64,000 nt of DNA from Hymenobacter actinosclerus (GCF_900111515.1 NZ_FOHS01000001.1:627419-691418), one strand, 5' to 3'. Counted from the first letter of the stretch, positions 42,097 to 50,703 are shown. Notes: generated from the sequence alone by a model not told the origin. Translations and numbers: made by a program.

Positions 42097-42651
42097 ATGC
42101 GCAAATACCTGAACTACTTCCTGAGCGGTTTTCTGATTGTGGCCCCCATCGGGCTCACGGCCTACATTCTGTTCGCGGTACTGCGCTGGCTCGACGAGTT
42201 GTTCGCAGGCCTGAGCTTTGATATCCCCGGGCTGGGGCTGCTGGTGGCCGTGCTGCTGATTACGGCCGTGGGCTTCGTGGCCAAATCGTTTCTGGTGCGG
42301 CCCTTCCTTATCATCACCGAGCGGCTGCTGCACCGCACGCCGCTGGTCAGCATCATCTACTCCAGCCTCAAAGACCTGTTCGATGCCTTCGTGGGCGACA
42401 ACCAGAAGTTCAACCGCCCGGTGCTGGTGCGCCTTAACGCCGCCGACCAGGTATTCAAAATGGGCTTCGTTACCCAGCCGACCATGGGCGCCATCACCCG
42501 CGACGATTTGCTGGCCGTGTACTTCCCGCACTCCTACAACTTCTCGGGCGAGCTGGTGCTGGTGCCCATCGAAAACGTGACCTACCTGGAGCTGCCCAGC
42601 AGCGAAATCATGAAGTTCATCGTCTCCGGCGGCGTTTCGCGGCTGGGGTAG
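42097..42651 (+). CDS. DUF502 family membrane protein
   Basis: 184 aa. Two N-terminal membrane segments (YFLSGFLIVAPIGLTAYILF and GLGLLVAVLLITAVGFVAK). The DUF502 block follows: IITERLLHRTPLVSIIYSSL, then KDLFDAF. Afterwards come a cytoplasmic beta-rich domain and VFFPHSYNFSGELVLVP-like sequence (here YFPHSYNFSGELVLVPIENV). DUF502 proteins are inner-membrane proteins of unknown function. A TATCTTTA box, one mismatch from consensus, lies at 42050-42057 in the end of the repeat. Confidence 0.9.
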   Translation: MRKYLNYFLSGFLIVAPIGLTAYILFAVLRWLDELFAGLSFDIPGLGLLVAVLLITAVGFVAKSFLVRPFLIITERLLHRTPLVSIIYSSLKDLFDAFVGDNQKFNRPVLVRLNAADQVFKMGFVTQPTMGAITRDDLLAVYFPHSYNFSGELVLVPIENVTYLELPSSEIMKFIVSGGVSRLG

Positions 42652-42684
42652 CGGTGAAGTGAGGGAGTTGGTGAATAAGTGAAC
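42645..42684. repeat. Single GGTGA-word arm with GGTAGCGGTGA start
   Basis: Begins ggggtagcggtgaagtgagg and continues agttggtgaataagtgaac. It overlaps the DUF502 stop. The same start occurs at 47127, 61349 and, inverted, near 61574. Confidence 0.65.
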
Positions 42685-42793
42685 CGGCCGCGCCCTGAGT
42701 GGTTGCCAACCGCTTCAGCCGCCGTCCGCTACGCTTCGGAAGCCGCGGCCGACGGTTGGGTAACTACGGGTTGGGGCCGGCCACAGAAACGGG

Positions 42794-42801
42794 TAGGTTT
42801 G
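42794..42801 (+). promoter_or_regulatory. Bacteroidota -7 box (with TTG -33 element)
   Basis: TAGGTTTG, an exact TAnnTTTG; TTG at 42771-42773 lies 20 nt upstream, the normal -33 spacing. It is 32 nt before the 2TM gene. Confidence 0.7.
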
Positions 42802-42832
42802 ATGCAGTCAACCACTTAAACCCCTCCCGCTC

Positions 42833-43120
42833 ATGGAAACCACCGACCGCAACCCCCAACTCTGGCGTCTGGCCCGGCAACGGGCCCGGTTTCAGGGCAG
42901 CCTGCTCACTTTCCTGTTCGTCAATACCATCCTGTGGGCCGTGTGGTACTTCACCGACCGCAACTCCCATCTCATTCCCTGGCCGCTGTGGGTGTCGTTT
43001 TTCTGGGGCATCGGCGTGGTAGCCCGCGGGCTGAAGGCCTACGCCGGCCTTAACTGGGCCGACCGTTCGGAGCGCGAGTACGAGAAGCTGGTGCGCCAGC
43101 AGCGCAACGAGCTACGCTAA
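42833..43120 (+). CDS. 2TM domain protein
   Basis: 95 aa. Two membrane segments, about 23-42 (LLTFLFVNTILWAVWYFT) and 48-66 (WPLWVSFFWGIGVVARGL), with a short loop. The family features are a basic/aromatic first helix, a PWP-type turn and an amphipathic end. In this group some members occur beside LytTR or histidine-kinase genes; here there is none. Function unknown, membrane-located. Confidence 0.85.
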   Translation: METTDRNPQLWRLARQRARFQGSLLTFLFVNTILWAVWYFTDRNSHLIPWPLWVSFFWGIGVVARGLKAYAGLNWADRSEREYEKLVRQQRNELR

Positions 43121-43198
43121 TTGCCCGGCAGTTTGAATTAAGATGCGCCAATGGCCGGGTTGGGCAACCTTCCCGGCCGGGGCCGGGTTAGGGGTACT

Positions 43199-44323
43199 AT
43201 GAAAACCCGCTATTTTCTGCCCCTGCTGCTGGCCCCGCTGGCCCTGAGTTCTGCCATAACGCCCGGTCCCGCGCCGGCTGCTGATGCCAACCTGAGCAAA
43301 ATCAGGCTGCCGCCCGGCTTTAGTATCAGCTACTTCGCTCAAAACGTGAAAAGCGCCCGCGAGCTGGCCCTGGGCCCCGACGGCACGGTGTACGTGGGTA
43401 CCAAGAACGATAAGGTGTACGCCCTGCCCGACCGCAACAAGGACGGCCGCGCCGATGAGGTGATTACGCTGGCTTCGGGCCTGAACGCGCCCAACGGCGT
43501 GGCCGTGCGCAACGGCAGCCTCTACGTGGCCGAAATCAACCGCATCCTGCGCTACGACAACGTGGGCGCCAAGCTCAAACAGCCCCCCAAGCCAGTAGTG
43601 GTAAGCACGGCGTTGCCCGACAAGGAGTGGCACGGCTACCGCTACATTGCCTTCGGGCCCGATGGCAAGCTGTACGTGCCGGTGGGCGCGCCCTGCAACA
43701 GCTGCCTGCCCGAAGCGCCCATCTTCGCCACCATCAACCGCATGAACCCCGACGGCACGGGCCTCGAAACCTTCGCCTACGGCGTGCGCAACACCGTCGG
43801 CTTCGACTGGAGCCCCCAGGACAAGGCGCTCTGGTTTACCGATAACGGCCGCGACAAGCTCGGCGACAACCTGCCGGCCGACGAGCTGAACCGCGCCGCC
43901 AAGCCCGGCCAGCACTTCGGTTTCCCCTACTTTTTCGCCGGCGACGTGCCCGACCCCGAATTTGGGAAAGGCAAATCGATGGACACCTACGTGAAGCCGG
44001 CCCGCAAGCTGGGGCCGCACGTGGCGGCGCTGGGTATGAAGTTCTACACCGGCAAGCAGTTCCCGGCCAAGTACCAGAACCAGATTCTCATTCCCGAGCA
44101 CGGCTCCTGGAACCGCAGCAGCAAAATCGGCTACCGCATCACGCTGGTTACGCTCGATGCCGCCGGCCGGCAGGCCACCGGCTACCAGACCTTCGCCGAA
44201 GGCTGGCTGCAAGGCCAGACCCCCTGGGGCCGCCCCGTAGCCCTGCTCGTCATGCCTGATGGCTCCGTCCTGGTTTCCGACGACCAGAACGACGCCGTAT
44301 ACCGCATCAGCTACAAGGGCTGA
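43199..44323 (+). CDS. PQQ-dependent sugar dehydrogenase (sorbosone dehydrogenase-like), secreted
   Basis: 374 aa from ATG 43199, signal peptide to about residue 23. Six-bladed propeller blocks: SARELALGPDGTVYVGTKND, NGVAVRNGSLYVAEINRILR, YRYIAFGPDGKLYVPVGAPC, FAYGVRNTVGFDWSP, DELNRAAKPGQHFGFPYF and the final VLVSDDQNDAVYRISY. The His, Arg and Lys that bind PQQ in soluble glucose/sorbosone dehydrogenases appear kept. It should oxidise an aldose or aldehyde in the periplasm. Substrate unknown. A long inverted repeat follows. Confidence 0.9.
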   Translation: MKTRYFLPLLLAPLALSSAITPGPAPAADANLSKIRLPPGFSISYFAQNVKSARELALGPDGTVYVGTKNDKVYALPDRNKDGRADEVITLASGLNAPNGVAVRNGSLYVAEINRILRYDNVGAKLKQPPKPVVVSTALPDKEWHGYRYIAFGPDGKLYVPVGAPCNSCLPEAPIFATINRMNPDGTGLETFAYGVRNTVGFDWSPQDKALWFTDNGRDKLGDNLPADELNRAAKPGQHFGFPYFFAGDVPDPEFGKGKSMDTYVKPARKLGPHVAALGMKFYTGKQFPAKYQNQILIPEHGSWNRSSKIGYRITLVTLDAAGRQATGYQTFAEGWLQGQTPWGRPVALLVMPDGSVLVSDDQNDAVYRISYKG

Positions 44324-44499
44324 AGGTGAGGTGGTGAAATGGTGAGGTGGTGAGATGGTGAAATGGTGAGATGGTGAGTTTGACGTTCCAGGGGCCTGTC
44401 GGCGCAAGTGGAGCAGTCAGGCCCCTGGAACGTCAAACTCACCACCTCACCACCTCACCACCTCACCATTTCACCATCTCACCATTTCACCATCTCACC
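44324..44499. repeat. Large palindrome of GGTGA/TCACC words
   Basis: Outer arms 44324-44377 and 44439-44499 of reiterated GGTGAGGTGGTGAAAT and its complement, inexact in number. Inner perfect 21-bp arms at 44378-44398 and 44418-44438 (tttgacgttccaggggcct core) with a 19-nt loop. It fills the whole gap from the sugar dehydrogenase stop to the next gene. Confidence 0.9.
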
Positions 44500-44513
44500 T
44501 TATCTTGCCCCCC

Positions 44514-44981
44514 ATGAAAAAGCAACGTGAACCCAAGCGCACGGTGGGACGGCGGGAGTTGGTTGATTTCCCGGAGCTCCAGTTCTGGGGCGTGGAAGCC
44601 AAGGTGGATACCGGCGCCTTCACCGGGGCGCTGCACTGCTCCAACATCCACGAAGAAACCGACGAGCACGGCGTTACGCGCCTGCACGTGCAGCTGCTCG
44701 ACCCCTCGCACCCCGATTTCGACGGCTCGCCCATGACCTTCGACACGTTCGGCATGCGCGACATTCGCAGCTCCAACGGCGAGGTGCAGCAGCGCTACGT
44801 AATCGAGGCCGTTATCCGGCTGTTTGGCCAGGATTTCACCACCGAGTTTTCCCTTTCCGACCGTTCGGACATGAAATATCCCGTTCTTGTGGGCCGGGTG
44901 CTGCTGCGCCAGGCCCGGTTGGTGGTCGATGTAGCCCGGCGCAACGTATCGTACAAACTTCAGCGCACCCTCGACAGCTAA
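44514..44981 (+). CDS. Retropepsin-like aspartic peptidase family (RimB-type)
   Basis: 155 aa from ATG 44514 (the TTG at 44505 is less likely). The family motif [12 protein letters not shown] is at 30-41, with Asp32 the likely catalytic residue. [12 protein letters not shown] and [11 protein letters not shown] are conserved. Members were once called ATP-dependent zinc proteases and are found beside rimK; the Pseudomonas homologue is RimB. Here too rimK follows, 94 bp downstream. It may trim poly-glutamate or other tails made by RimK. Cytoplasmic. Confidence 0.88.
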   Translation: MKKQREPKRTVGRRELVDFPELQFWGVEAKVDTGAFTGALHCSNIHEETDEHGVTRLHVQLLDPSHPDFDGSPMTFDTFGMRDIRSSNGEVQQRYVIEAVIRLFGQDFTTEFSLSDRSDMKYPVLVGRVLLRQARLVVDVARRNVSYKLQRTLDS

Positions 44982-44989
44982 TGCTCCGT

Positions 44990-45048
44990 CAGTTGCCAGT
45001 TGCCAAGCTGTTCGACAAATGAAACGGGCAACTGGACACTGGCAACTG
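44990..45048. repeat. Inverted word repeat CAGTTGCC/GGCAACTG
   Basis: Left arm cagttgccagttgcc (44990-45004), right arm ggcaactggacactggca and on (45027-45048). It is similar in words to 24416-24522 and sits between the peptidase gene and rimK. Confidence 0.75.
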
Positions 45049-45075
45049 CCCCCTTCCTCTACAGTCCGCAACCCA

Positions 45076-45981
45076 ATGAAAGTAGCGATTCTATCGCGTG
45101 AGCCAAAGCTCTATTCGACCCGCCGACTGGTGGAAGCCGCCGAACAGCGCGGCCACGAGCCCGTGGTAATTGACCATCTGCACTGCAACCTGGTACTCGA
45201 AAAAGGCCAGCCCGGCATTATTTACCAGGGCAGCCGCCTGGAAGGCTTCGACGCCATTATTCCCCGCATCGGGGCCTCGGTTACGTTTTACGGCTGCGCC
45301 GTGGTGCGCCAGTTCGAGATGATGAAGGTGCGCACGGCCATCGACAGCCAGTCGATTGTGCGCAGCCGCGACAAGCTGCGCTCCATGCAGATCCTGAGCC
45401 GCGCCGGCGTGGGCATGCCCAAAACCGCCTTCACCAACTACTCCGACGACGTACCGGCCATGATTGAGCAGGTAGGCGGCGCGCCCGTTATCATCAAGCT
45501 GCTCGAAGGCACCCAGGGCCTGGGCGTGGTGCTGGCCGAGTCGGCCAAGGCTGCCCAATCGGTGATTGAGGCCTTCCACAACCTGAAGGCCCGCATTATC
45601 GTGCAGGAATTCATTGCCGAGAGCAAGGGGGCCGATTTGCGCGCCTTCGTGGTGGACGGTGAGGTAGTGGGCGCCATGAAGCGGCAGGGCAAGGAGGGCG
45701 AGTTTCGCTCGAACCTGCACCGCGGCGGCTCGGGCAAGCTCGTAAAGCTGAGCCGGGCCGAGAAGGCCGCCGCCCTGCTGGCTGCCAAGTCGTTGGGCCT
45801 GGGCATTGCGGGCGTGGATATGCTGCAAAGCACGCGCGGCCCGCTGGTGCTGGAAGTAAACTCCTCGCCCGGCCTCGAAGGCATCGAGCGCGCCACCGGC
45901 CTCGATATTGCCGGTAAAGTCATCGAGTACACCGAGCAGCTGACGCTGAAAAAGAAGTCGACCGCCGCGAAAAAGGCGTAG
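45076..45981 (+). CDS. rimK: RimK family alpha-L-glutamate ligase
   Basis: 301 aa from ATG 45076, the E. coli length (300). It adds glutamates to protein C-termini (in E. coli, ribosomal protein S6). Start [20 protein letters not shown] and [20 protein letters not shown] are typical. ATP-grasp blocks: [45 protein letters not shown] and [20 protein letters not shown] with the metal-binding Glu/Asn. The C-terminus is a basic [10 protein letters not shown] tail. It is the centre of a three-gene cassette. Confidence 0.95.
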   Translation: MKVAILSREPKLYSTRRLVEAAEQRGHEPVVIDHLHCNLVLEKGQPGIIYQGSRLEGFDAIIPRIGASVTFYGCAVVRQFEMMKVRTAIDSQSIVRSRDKLRSMQILSRAGVGMPKTAFTNYSDDVPAMIEQVGGAPVIIKLLEGTQGLGVVLAESAKAAQSVIEAFHNLKARIIVQEFIAESKGADLRAFVVDGEVVGAMKRQGKEGEFRSNLHRGGSGKLVKLSRAEKAAALLAAKSLGLGIAGVDMLQSTRGPLVLEVNSSPGLEGIERATGLDIAGKVIEYTEQLTLKKKSTAAKKA

Positions 45982-45995
45982 CTGAAGAAAAGTCG

Positions 45996-46020
45996 TTGTC
46001 ATCCTTAGCATTCCGCGCAT
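45996..46020 (+). repeat. Fragment of the CATCCTGAGC hairpin family
   Basis: Contains tgtcatccttagcattccgc, half of the family word with no complementary arm. It probably records a decayed copy between rimK and the next gene. Confidence 0.5.
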
Positions 46021-46033
46021 CATTACCCCAAAA

Positions 46034-47131
46034 ATGCCCCACTCTACCCCCGACCAGCTTTGCCTCAACGGCCTTACTATCGGGCCCGGCGAGCGGGTGC
46101 TTACCCGGCTCGTGATTTCGCGGCTGCCCTCGGGAACGGTGATTGACATTCCGGTGCACGTGTTCCGGGCCCTGGAGCCGGGGCCCACGGTGCTGCTGAT
46201 GGCCGGCATGCACGGCGACGAAGTGAACGGCATCGAAACCATCCGCCGCCTTATCCGGCGCGATTTGTTGCGCCCGTTGCGCGGCACTATCATTGCCATT
46301 CCCATCCTCAACATCTACGGCTTCCTCAATTTCTCGCGCGAGGTGCCCGACGGTAAGGACGTGAACCGCAGCTTCCCCGGCAACCCCCGCGGCTCGCTGG
46401 CCAGCCGCGTCGCCCACCGCTTCATGCGCGAAATCATGCCCCTGATTGACTACGGCATCGACTTCCACACGGGCGGGGCCACGCGGGCCAACACCCCGCA
46501 AATCCGCTGCCTGCTGCACGAAGACGCCGAAACCGACGCGCTGGCTGCCGCCTTTGCCGCGCCGTTCACGCTGCACGCCGGTCTGCGGCCCGGCTCGCTG
46601 CGCGAAACGGCCATGCAGGAGGGCCGCCGCATTATCGTGTACGAAACCGGCGAGTCGATGCGGCTCGACGAGGCCGGCATCGACCTGGGCATTGCCGGCA
46701 CGCTGCGGGTGCTGCACTACCTGGGCATGGCCGCCGAGGCCCCGGCCCCCGCGCACCCGACGGTGGTCTGCCTGCGCTCAACCTGGCTGCGGGCGCGCTA
46801 CGCCGGTATTTTCCGGAGCCTCGTGCAGCTGGGCCAGCATGTAGAAGAGGGGCAGGCCTACGGCTCGGTAGCCGACCCCTACGGCGAGCGGTCGGTACGG
46901 CTGGAGTCGCCCGTTACGGGCTACATCATCGGCCTCAACCACATGCCGGTCGTGAACCAGGGCGATGCGCTGGTGCACGTGGCCCGCCTCGACGCCGCCC
47001 CCAGCCGCGCCGACCTGGTAGTTCCCTTCGAGGAAAAGCCCCTCAAGCGCACCGAAGAAGACGTGAACGAGGTAGACCGCGCCGACGACCCCACCCCCCA
47101 CGACGACGGCCACGGCGACGAGGTGTGGTAG
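46034..47131 (+). CDS. Succinylglutamate desuccinylase/aspartoacylase family hydrolase
   Basis: 365 aa. Zinc ligands: GMHGDEVNG (His60, Glu63) and the DFHTGG block near 145. RRIIVYETGES carries the catalytic Glu. The C-terminal 100 residues have the beta module of the family (SPVTGYIIGLNHMPVVNQGD) and then an acidic, disordered tail. Enzymes of this type hydrolyse N-acyl amino acids. It is 52 bp after rimK; in this position it may remove what RimK adds or free the last amino acid, which is inference. Confidence 0.9.
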   Translation: MPHSTPDQLCLNGLTIGPGERVLTRLVISRLPSGTVIDIPVHVFRALEPGPTVLLMAGMHGDEVNGIETIRRLIRRDLLRPLRGTIIAIPILNIYGFLNFSREVPDGKDVNRSFPGNPRGSLASRVAHRFMREIMPLIDYGIDFHTGGATRANTPQIRCLLHEDAETDALAAAFAAPFTLHAGLRPGSLRETAMQEGRRIIVYETGESMRLDEAGIDLGIAGTLRVLHYLGMAAEAPAPAHPTVVCLRSTWLRARYAGIFRSLVQLGQHVEEGQAYGSVADPYGERSVRLESPVTGYIIGLNHMPVVNQGDALVHVARLDAAPSRADLVVPFEEKPLKRTEEDVNEVDRADDPTPHDDGHGDEVW

Positions 47132-47197
47132 CGGTGATTTGGTGATGTAGTGATTTGGTGACTGATGAGCTGGTTCACCACATCACCAAATCACCGA
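47127..47197. repeat. Inverted word repeat TTTGGTGA/TCACCAAA
   Basis: Left arm ggtagcggtgatttggtgat and on; right arm caccacatcaccaaatcacc (47176-47195). It overlaps the stop of the previous gene and lies just upstream of a -7 box. Confidence 0.8.
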
Positions 47198-47204
47198 ATC
47201 CCTG

Positions 47205-47212
47205 TACTTTTG
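47205..47212 (+). promoter_or_regulatory. Bacteroidota -7 box for the OmpH-like gene
   Basis: TACTTTTG, an exact TAnnTTTG, 45 nt before ATG 47257. Confidence 0.65.
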
Positions 47213-47256
47213 CCCGGCTGCCCCGCGGTGGCCTTTTGTTTTCTCTTGCCTGCTGA

Positions 47257-47910
47257 ATGAAAAACTCAACCCAACTGATTGTAAACGCGGTGCTGGTAGT
47301 GGCCGTGGCCGTGCTGTTCTACCTCCACTTCGCCAGCGGCAAGCCCGCCAAGCCCGCTGCCTCACCCGCGCCCGTAGCCGCCACGCCCGCCGATACGGCG
47401 GCCACCGAACCCGAGCCCGAAGTTGCCCTGACGCCGGCCGTGCTGGCCGACACCAACAAGGTGGCCTATGTGGAAACCAACCGCCTGCTGGAAGAATACC
47501 AGGGCATGAAGGACGCCAGTAAGCGCCTCGAAGCCAAGGCCCGCGGCTGGGAGGCCCAGAACAAAAAGCTCGTTACCAGCTTCCAGACGGCCGTGCAGCA
47601 GTATCAGCAGAAGGCCGAAGGCATGAGCGCCGAGCAGCGCGCCGCCACTGAGCAGCAGCTCCAGGCCCAGCAGATGAAGGTGGGCCAGGAGCAGGAGCGC
47701 CTCCAGCGCCAGGCCCAGGAGGAGCAGGGCAAGCTGAACGAGCAGGTGATGGGCCGCGTGAACAAGCAGATTGAGAAGTACGGCAAGACCAACGGCTACC
47801 GGCTGATTCTGGCCACCGGCGCCGGCAACATCGCCTACGGCCGCAAAGACCTCGACATTACCACGCCGGTGCTCAAGTACCTGAACAGCGAGTACGGAGG
47901 CAAAAAGTAA
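47257..47910 (+). CDS. OmpH/Skp-like periplasmic chaperone
   Basis: 217 aa. An N-terminal membrane anchor (LIVNAVLVVAVAVLFYLHF) replaces a cleavable signal. A Pro/Ala-rich linker follows, then the OmpH start KVAYVETNRLLEEYQGMKDA. A long Gln-rich coiled coil (about 90-165: VQQYQQKAEGMSAEQRAATE) ends in the beta tail INGY-type GYRLILATGAGNIAYG and DITTPVLKYLN. Skp-like proteins carry unfolded outer-membrane proteins across the periplasm. The anchored form is common in Bacteroidota. Confidence 0.88.
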   Translation: MKNSTQLIVNAVLVVAVAVLFYLHFASGKPAKPAASPAPVAATPADTAATEPEPEVALTPAVLADTNKVAYVETNRLLEEYQGMKDASKRLEAKARGWEAQNKKLVTSFQTAVQQYQQKAEGMSAEQRAATEQQLQAQQMKVGQEQERLQRQAQEEQGKLNEQVMGRVNKQIEKYGKTNGYRLILATGAGNIAYGRKDLDITTPVLKYLNSEYGGKK

Positions 47911-47924
47911 CTCTTGCCCGAAAC

Positions 47925-47973
47925 CAGAACGCAGCGCGGCCTGGCTCCATCAGCCGGGCCGCGTTGCGTTCTG
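47925..47973 (+). terminator. Stable hairpin after the OmpH-like gene
   Basis: CAGAACGCAGCGCGGCCTGG pairs with 47954-47973 with few mismatches. No T tract follows, so termination efficiency is uncertain. Confidence 0.55.
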
Positions 47974-48116
47974 GGGGTGGGGGTGAGTGGTGCGGAATCC
48001 GGCCTTGGAGGGCGCGTGGTGGTTGCTGCACCCAGCTGATTAAACCCTGGCGGCGGCCCGGCCTCTAAACCGGCAGCCTCGCTACCAACGGTGGGGCCGC
48101 TTACACGTAGCGCTAT

Positions 48117-48383
48117 ATGAAAAAGCTCCTGCCTTTGCCTGCTTTGCTGGCCGTACTGGCCCTCGCCTCCTCCGCTTCGCTGACGGGCTGCGCGGCATCA
48201 GTCCAGCCAACGGCGGTTGTTGTGCGCCCGCGGCCCTACCACCGGCCCTATTACCGGCCGGCGCCCGTAGTGGTGGCGCCGCGGCCCGTGGTGGTAGTGC
48301 CCCTACGGCCGGTGCGGCTGGCGCCCGCGCCCCGGGCCTATTACCCCTACCGTCCGCACCGCTTTTCGGGCCGGATTCGGTAG
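48117..48383 (+). CDS. Small Pro/Val/Arg-rich predicted lipoprotein
   Basis: 88 aa. Signal peptide with lipobox LTGC (Cys25). The mature part repeats RP, YRP, VVV and APRP units (VVVRPRPYHRPYYRPAP), probably an extended periplasmic spacer. No catalytic motif. It stands alone with a strong terminator. Function unknown. Confidence 0.72.
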   Translation: MKKLLPLPALLAVLALASSASLTGCAASVQPTAVVVRPRPYHRPYYRPAPVVVAPRPVVVVPLRPVRLAPAPRAYYPYRPHRFSGRIR

Positions 48384-48403
48384 CAGGCAATACAGCTGCA
48401 AAA

Positions 48404-48453
48404 AGCCCTGCCGAACCCCTGCCGCATGGCGCGGCGAGGGGTTCGGCAGGGCT
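48404..48453. terminator. Strong bidirectional hairpin
   Basis: 22-bp stem AGCCCTGCCGAACCCCTGCC and on, with a short loop, between convergent genes. Confidence 0.85.
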
Positions 48454-48473
48454 GTTACCGGATTGGGCCTGCG

Positions 48474-49028
48474 TTAGAAAGCGAAGCGCAGGCTGACGGC
48501 GGCGTCGTTGTAGAAGCCAGTGTAGCCCCGGAATACTTCAAAAAAGGGCTTGTAGTCCAGTGCCACCACAAAGGGTAGGTCGGGCAGCTTATACTCTACG
48601 CCCAGAATGAGGTCGGCGCCGGCTACCAGGTGGGTTTCGTCGTCGTAGTAGTAGCGGTAGTAGTACTTGTTCTTTTTACGGCCGAAACGGTCGTCGTCGA
48701 AGTAGTAGCGGCCCTCGTAGGCGCCTAGGTGCGCCCCGGCTCCGTAGTAGAACTGGAGGCCTTTGAAGTCGGAAACGGGCAGGTGTTTTTCCAGCAGCAG
48801 GGTCAGGCGGCCACCCCGCGCCGCGTATTCGCGCGTGAGCAGGCCCTCCACGGCTACGCCGTTCTTGCCGCTCAGGAAGTGCTTCACCGTGAGGCCCGAC
48901 GACCAGCCGCCGCCCCGCAGGCCGATGCCGGTAGCGTAGCCGTTGCCGCCGCTCTTTTTTTGCGCCAGGGCCGGAGTGCCCGCCGCCAGTATGCCCAGCG
49001 CCAGTGCGCCAGTCAGCCAGAATTTCAT
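48474..49028 (-). CDS. Predicted small outer-membrane beta-barrel protein
   Basis: 184 aa with signal peptide ending TPALAQ. The mature chain alternates polar and hydrophobic residues in about eight strands (GIGLRGGGWSSGLTVKHFLS, VEGLLTREYAARGGRLTLLL, GLQFYYGAGAHLGAYEGRYY) and ends with phenylalanine (SLRFAF), the usual barrel end. An exposed loop is rich in Asp/Arg/Tyr/Lys. It may be structural; function unknown. Confidence 0.8.
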   Translation of the reverse strand: MKFWLTGALALGILAAGTPALAQKKSGGNGYATGIGLRGGGWSSGLTVKHFLSGKNGVAVEGLLTREYAARGGRLTLLLEKHLPVSDFKGLQFYYGAGAHLGAYEGRYYFDDDRFGRKKNKYYYRYYYDDETHLVAGADLILGVEYKLPDLPFVVALDYKPFFEVFRGYTGFYNDAAVSLRFAF

Positions 49029-49085
49029 ACTAAATCGTAAAGTGAGGGAATCGGGATTCCCCGCGAAAGTACAACAACTGCCCCA

Positions 49086-49763
49086 CTAAGCGCCGAAGCC
49101 ACCCGCCCCGCCTGCGCGGGCAATGGCATCGGAGCGGTGAATGCGGATGCCGCCGCCGTCGTCCTCGGCCGCACGCAGCATGGCCCGGGCCACGGTATCG
49201 GCGTTTATGGCGCGGTACGGGCGTAGCGGGCCCCGTAGCAGCGGCTTTAGCAGCGCCAGCAAACCACCAGCCAGCCGCTCGTTGGGGTGCGGTATTTCCC
49301 GGTGGCCCAGCAGCAGCGAAGGCCGGAAAATATGCACGGCGTGAAACGAGGTCTGGCGCACGGCTTCCTCCATTTCGCCCTTCACGCGCAGGTAGTAAGA
49401 CCAAGCCTGGGCATCGGCCCCCAACGACGAAACCACCAGGAGCTGCCCGCCGAAATTGGCCGCCGCCAGCCGGGCCAGCTCCGTTACGTAGGTGAAATCG
49501 ACTTTATAAAAGGCCGCCCGCGAGCCGGCCTGCCGCATGGTGGTGCCCAGGCAGCAGAACACGTCGTCGGCCACGAGCTGGGGCTGGTAATCGGCGAGGC
49601 GTTCGAAATCCACGACCAGCTGCTCCAGTTTGGCGTGCCTGAGCGGCAGGGGCGTGCGAACCAGGGCAATTACGCGGCCGTAGCGGGCCGAGGCCAGCAA
49701 CAGCGGCAGCAGCTGTTGGCCAATCAGGCCGCTGGCACCGGCAAGCAGGGCGGTTTTGGGCAT
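49086..49763 (-). CDS. NAD(P)-binding Rossmann protein (HTATIP2-like atypical SDR)
   Basis: 225 aa. GASGLIGQQLL at 9-19 is the dinucleotide motif. DDVFCCLGTTMRQAGSRAAF, LLVVSSLGADAQAWSYYLRV, then KGEMEEAV and HIFRPSLLLG follow the HTATIP2/Oxidored-like plan: Ser and Tyr-x(3)-Lys are seen as SSLG..YYLRVK. It probably is an oxidoreductase or nucleotide-sensing protein; substrate unknown. A hairpin repeat lies just upstream. Confidence 0.88.
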   Translation of the reverse strand: MPKTALLAGASGLIGQQLLPLLLASARYGRVIALVRTPLPLRHAKLEQLVVDFERLADYQPQLVADDVFCCLGTTMRQAGSRAAFYKVDFTYVTELARLAAANFGGQLLVVSSLGADAQAWSYYLRVKGEMEEAVRQTSFHAVHIFRPSLLLGHREIPHPNERLAGGLLALLKPLLRGPLRPYRAINADTVARAMLRAAEDDGGGIRIHRSDAIARAGGAGGFGA

Positions 49764-49796
49764 GGCGGGGAGGGTGAGGTTATGAGATTATAGGCT

Positions 49797-49874
49797 AAAA
49801 GAACGTGTCATTCTTCGACTACGGCTACGCACCCTGGCTCAATTCGCCACATGCTCAGAATGACACGTTCTTTT
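49797..49874. repeat. Hairpin repeat, AAGAACGTGTCATTCT type
   Basis: 18-bp perfect arms at 49797-49814 and 49857-49874. The loop differs from other copies, so only the outer words are conserved (gtcattct, ctcagaatgac). Confidence 0.85.
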
Positions 49875-50703
49875 ACCCGCGCAGCTGCGTGTGCTCGGGG
49901 GCCAGATCAACCAGACCCTGCTTATATAAAGCGCCCAGGGCCTTTTTGAAGATTTTCTTGCTCATGCCCAGGCGGCGGTACACGTCGTCGGCCAGGCTTT
50001 TGTCGCCCAGCGGCAGGCGGCCGTCGGGGGCGGCGCGCAGGGCTTCGAGCAGCGTGTCGGCCTGGGCGCGGGCCTCGTCGTAACCGAGCTGTTGCAGGCT
50101 CAGGTCGAGCTTGCCATCGGGGCGAATGGCGCGGATGTAGCCGGTGTGCACGTCGCCGAGGCGCAGGGGCTTGAACACCTCGTTGTGGTAGATGAGGCCT
50201 TGGTGGGTACCATCGACCAGCATTTTGTAGCCCAGGTCGGTTTCTTCGGCCACGAACAGTTCGGCCGCGTCGCCCACTTTGCCCGGGAACGGGTCGGAGC
50301 TCAGAAACCACTCCCACTTGGCCGAGGCCACGATGCGGTCAGAGGTATCGTCGAGATACACGAACACGGTGGCCCGCTCGCCGGGGCGCAGGTTGCGGCG
50401 CTGGTTGCGGTAGGGCAGCAGCAAATCTTTCTCCAGGCCCCAGTCGAGGAAGGCGCCGGTGCTCGTAACGTCGCGCACGGTGAGAGCCGCGAACTGGCCC
50501 ACCCGGGCAAAAGGCTCGAGGTTGGTAGCAATCAGGCGGTCTTCCGAGTCGCGGTACACGAACACGCGCACCACGTCGCCGATTTGGGTGCCCGGCTCGA
50601 CGTACTTGCGCGGCAGCAGCAGGTCGCCGTCGTCGGAGGTCAGGTAGAGGCCAAAATCCACCTCCCGCACCACTTCCAGGTCGTTGAAATCACCGAGAAT
50701 CAT
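49873..50703 (-). CDS. CvfB-like S1 RNA-binding protein
   Basis: 276 aa. Three S1-type domains in series: residues about 1-60 (GLYLTSDDGDLLLPRKYVEP), 70-130 (GAFLDWGLEKDLLLPYRNQR) and 145-205 (KMLVDGTHQGLIYHNEVFKP). The C-terminal winged helix has LPLGDKSLADDVYRRLGMSK and KKIFKKALGALYKQGLV. This order matches CvfB/YitL of Firmicutes, an RNA-binding regulator. Its last codons reach the hairpin repeat at 49874. Target RNAs are unknown. Confidence 0.92.
   Translation of the reverse strand: MILGDFNDLEVVREVDFGLYLTSDDGDLLLPRKYVEPGTQIGDVVRVFVYRDSEDRLIATNLEPFARVGQFAALTVRDVTSTGAFLDWGLEKDLLLPYRNQRRNLRPGERATVFVYLDDTSDRIVASAKWEWFLSSDPFPGKVGDAAELFVAEETDLGYKMLVDGTHQGLIYHNEVFKPLRLGDVHTGYIRAIRPDGKLDLSLQQLGYDEARAQADTLLEALRAAPDGRLPLGDKSLADDVYRRLGMSKKIFKKALGALYKQGLVDLAPEHTQLRG

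Noticed and set aside
44324..44499. Insertion sequence or MITE with terminal inverted repeats
   Set aside because: The arms are low-complexity words without a target-site duplication I could define, and no transposase is present.
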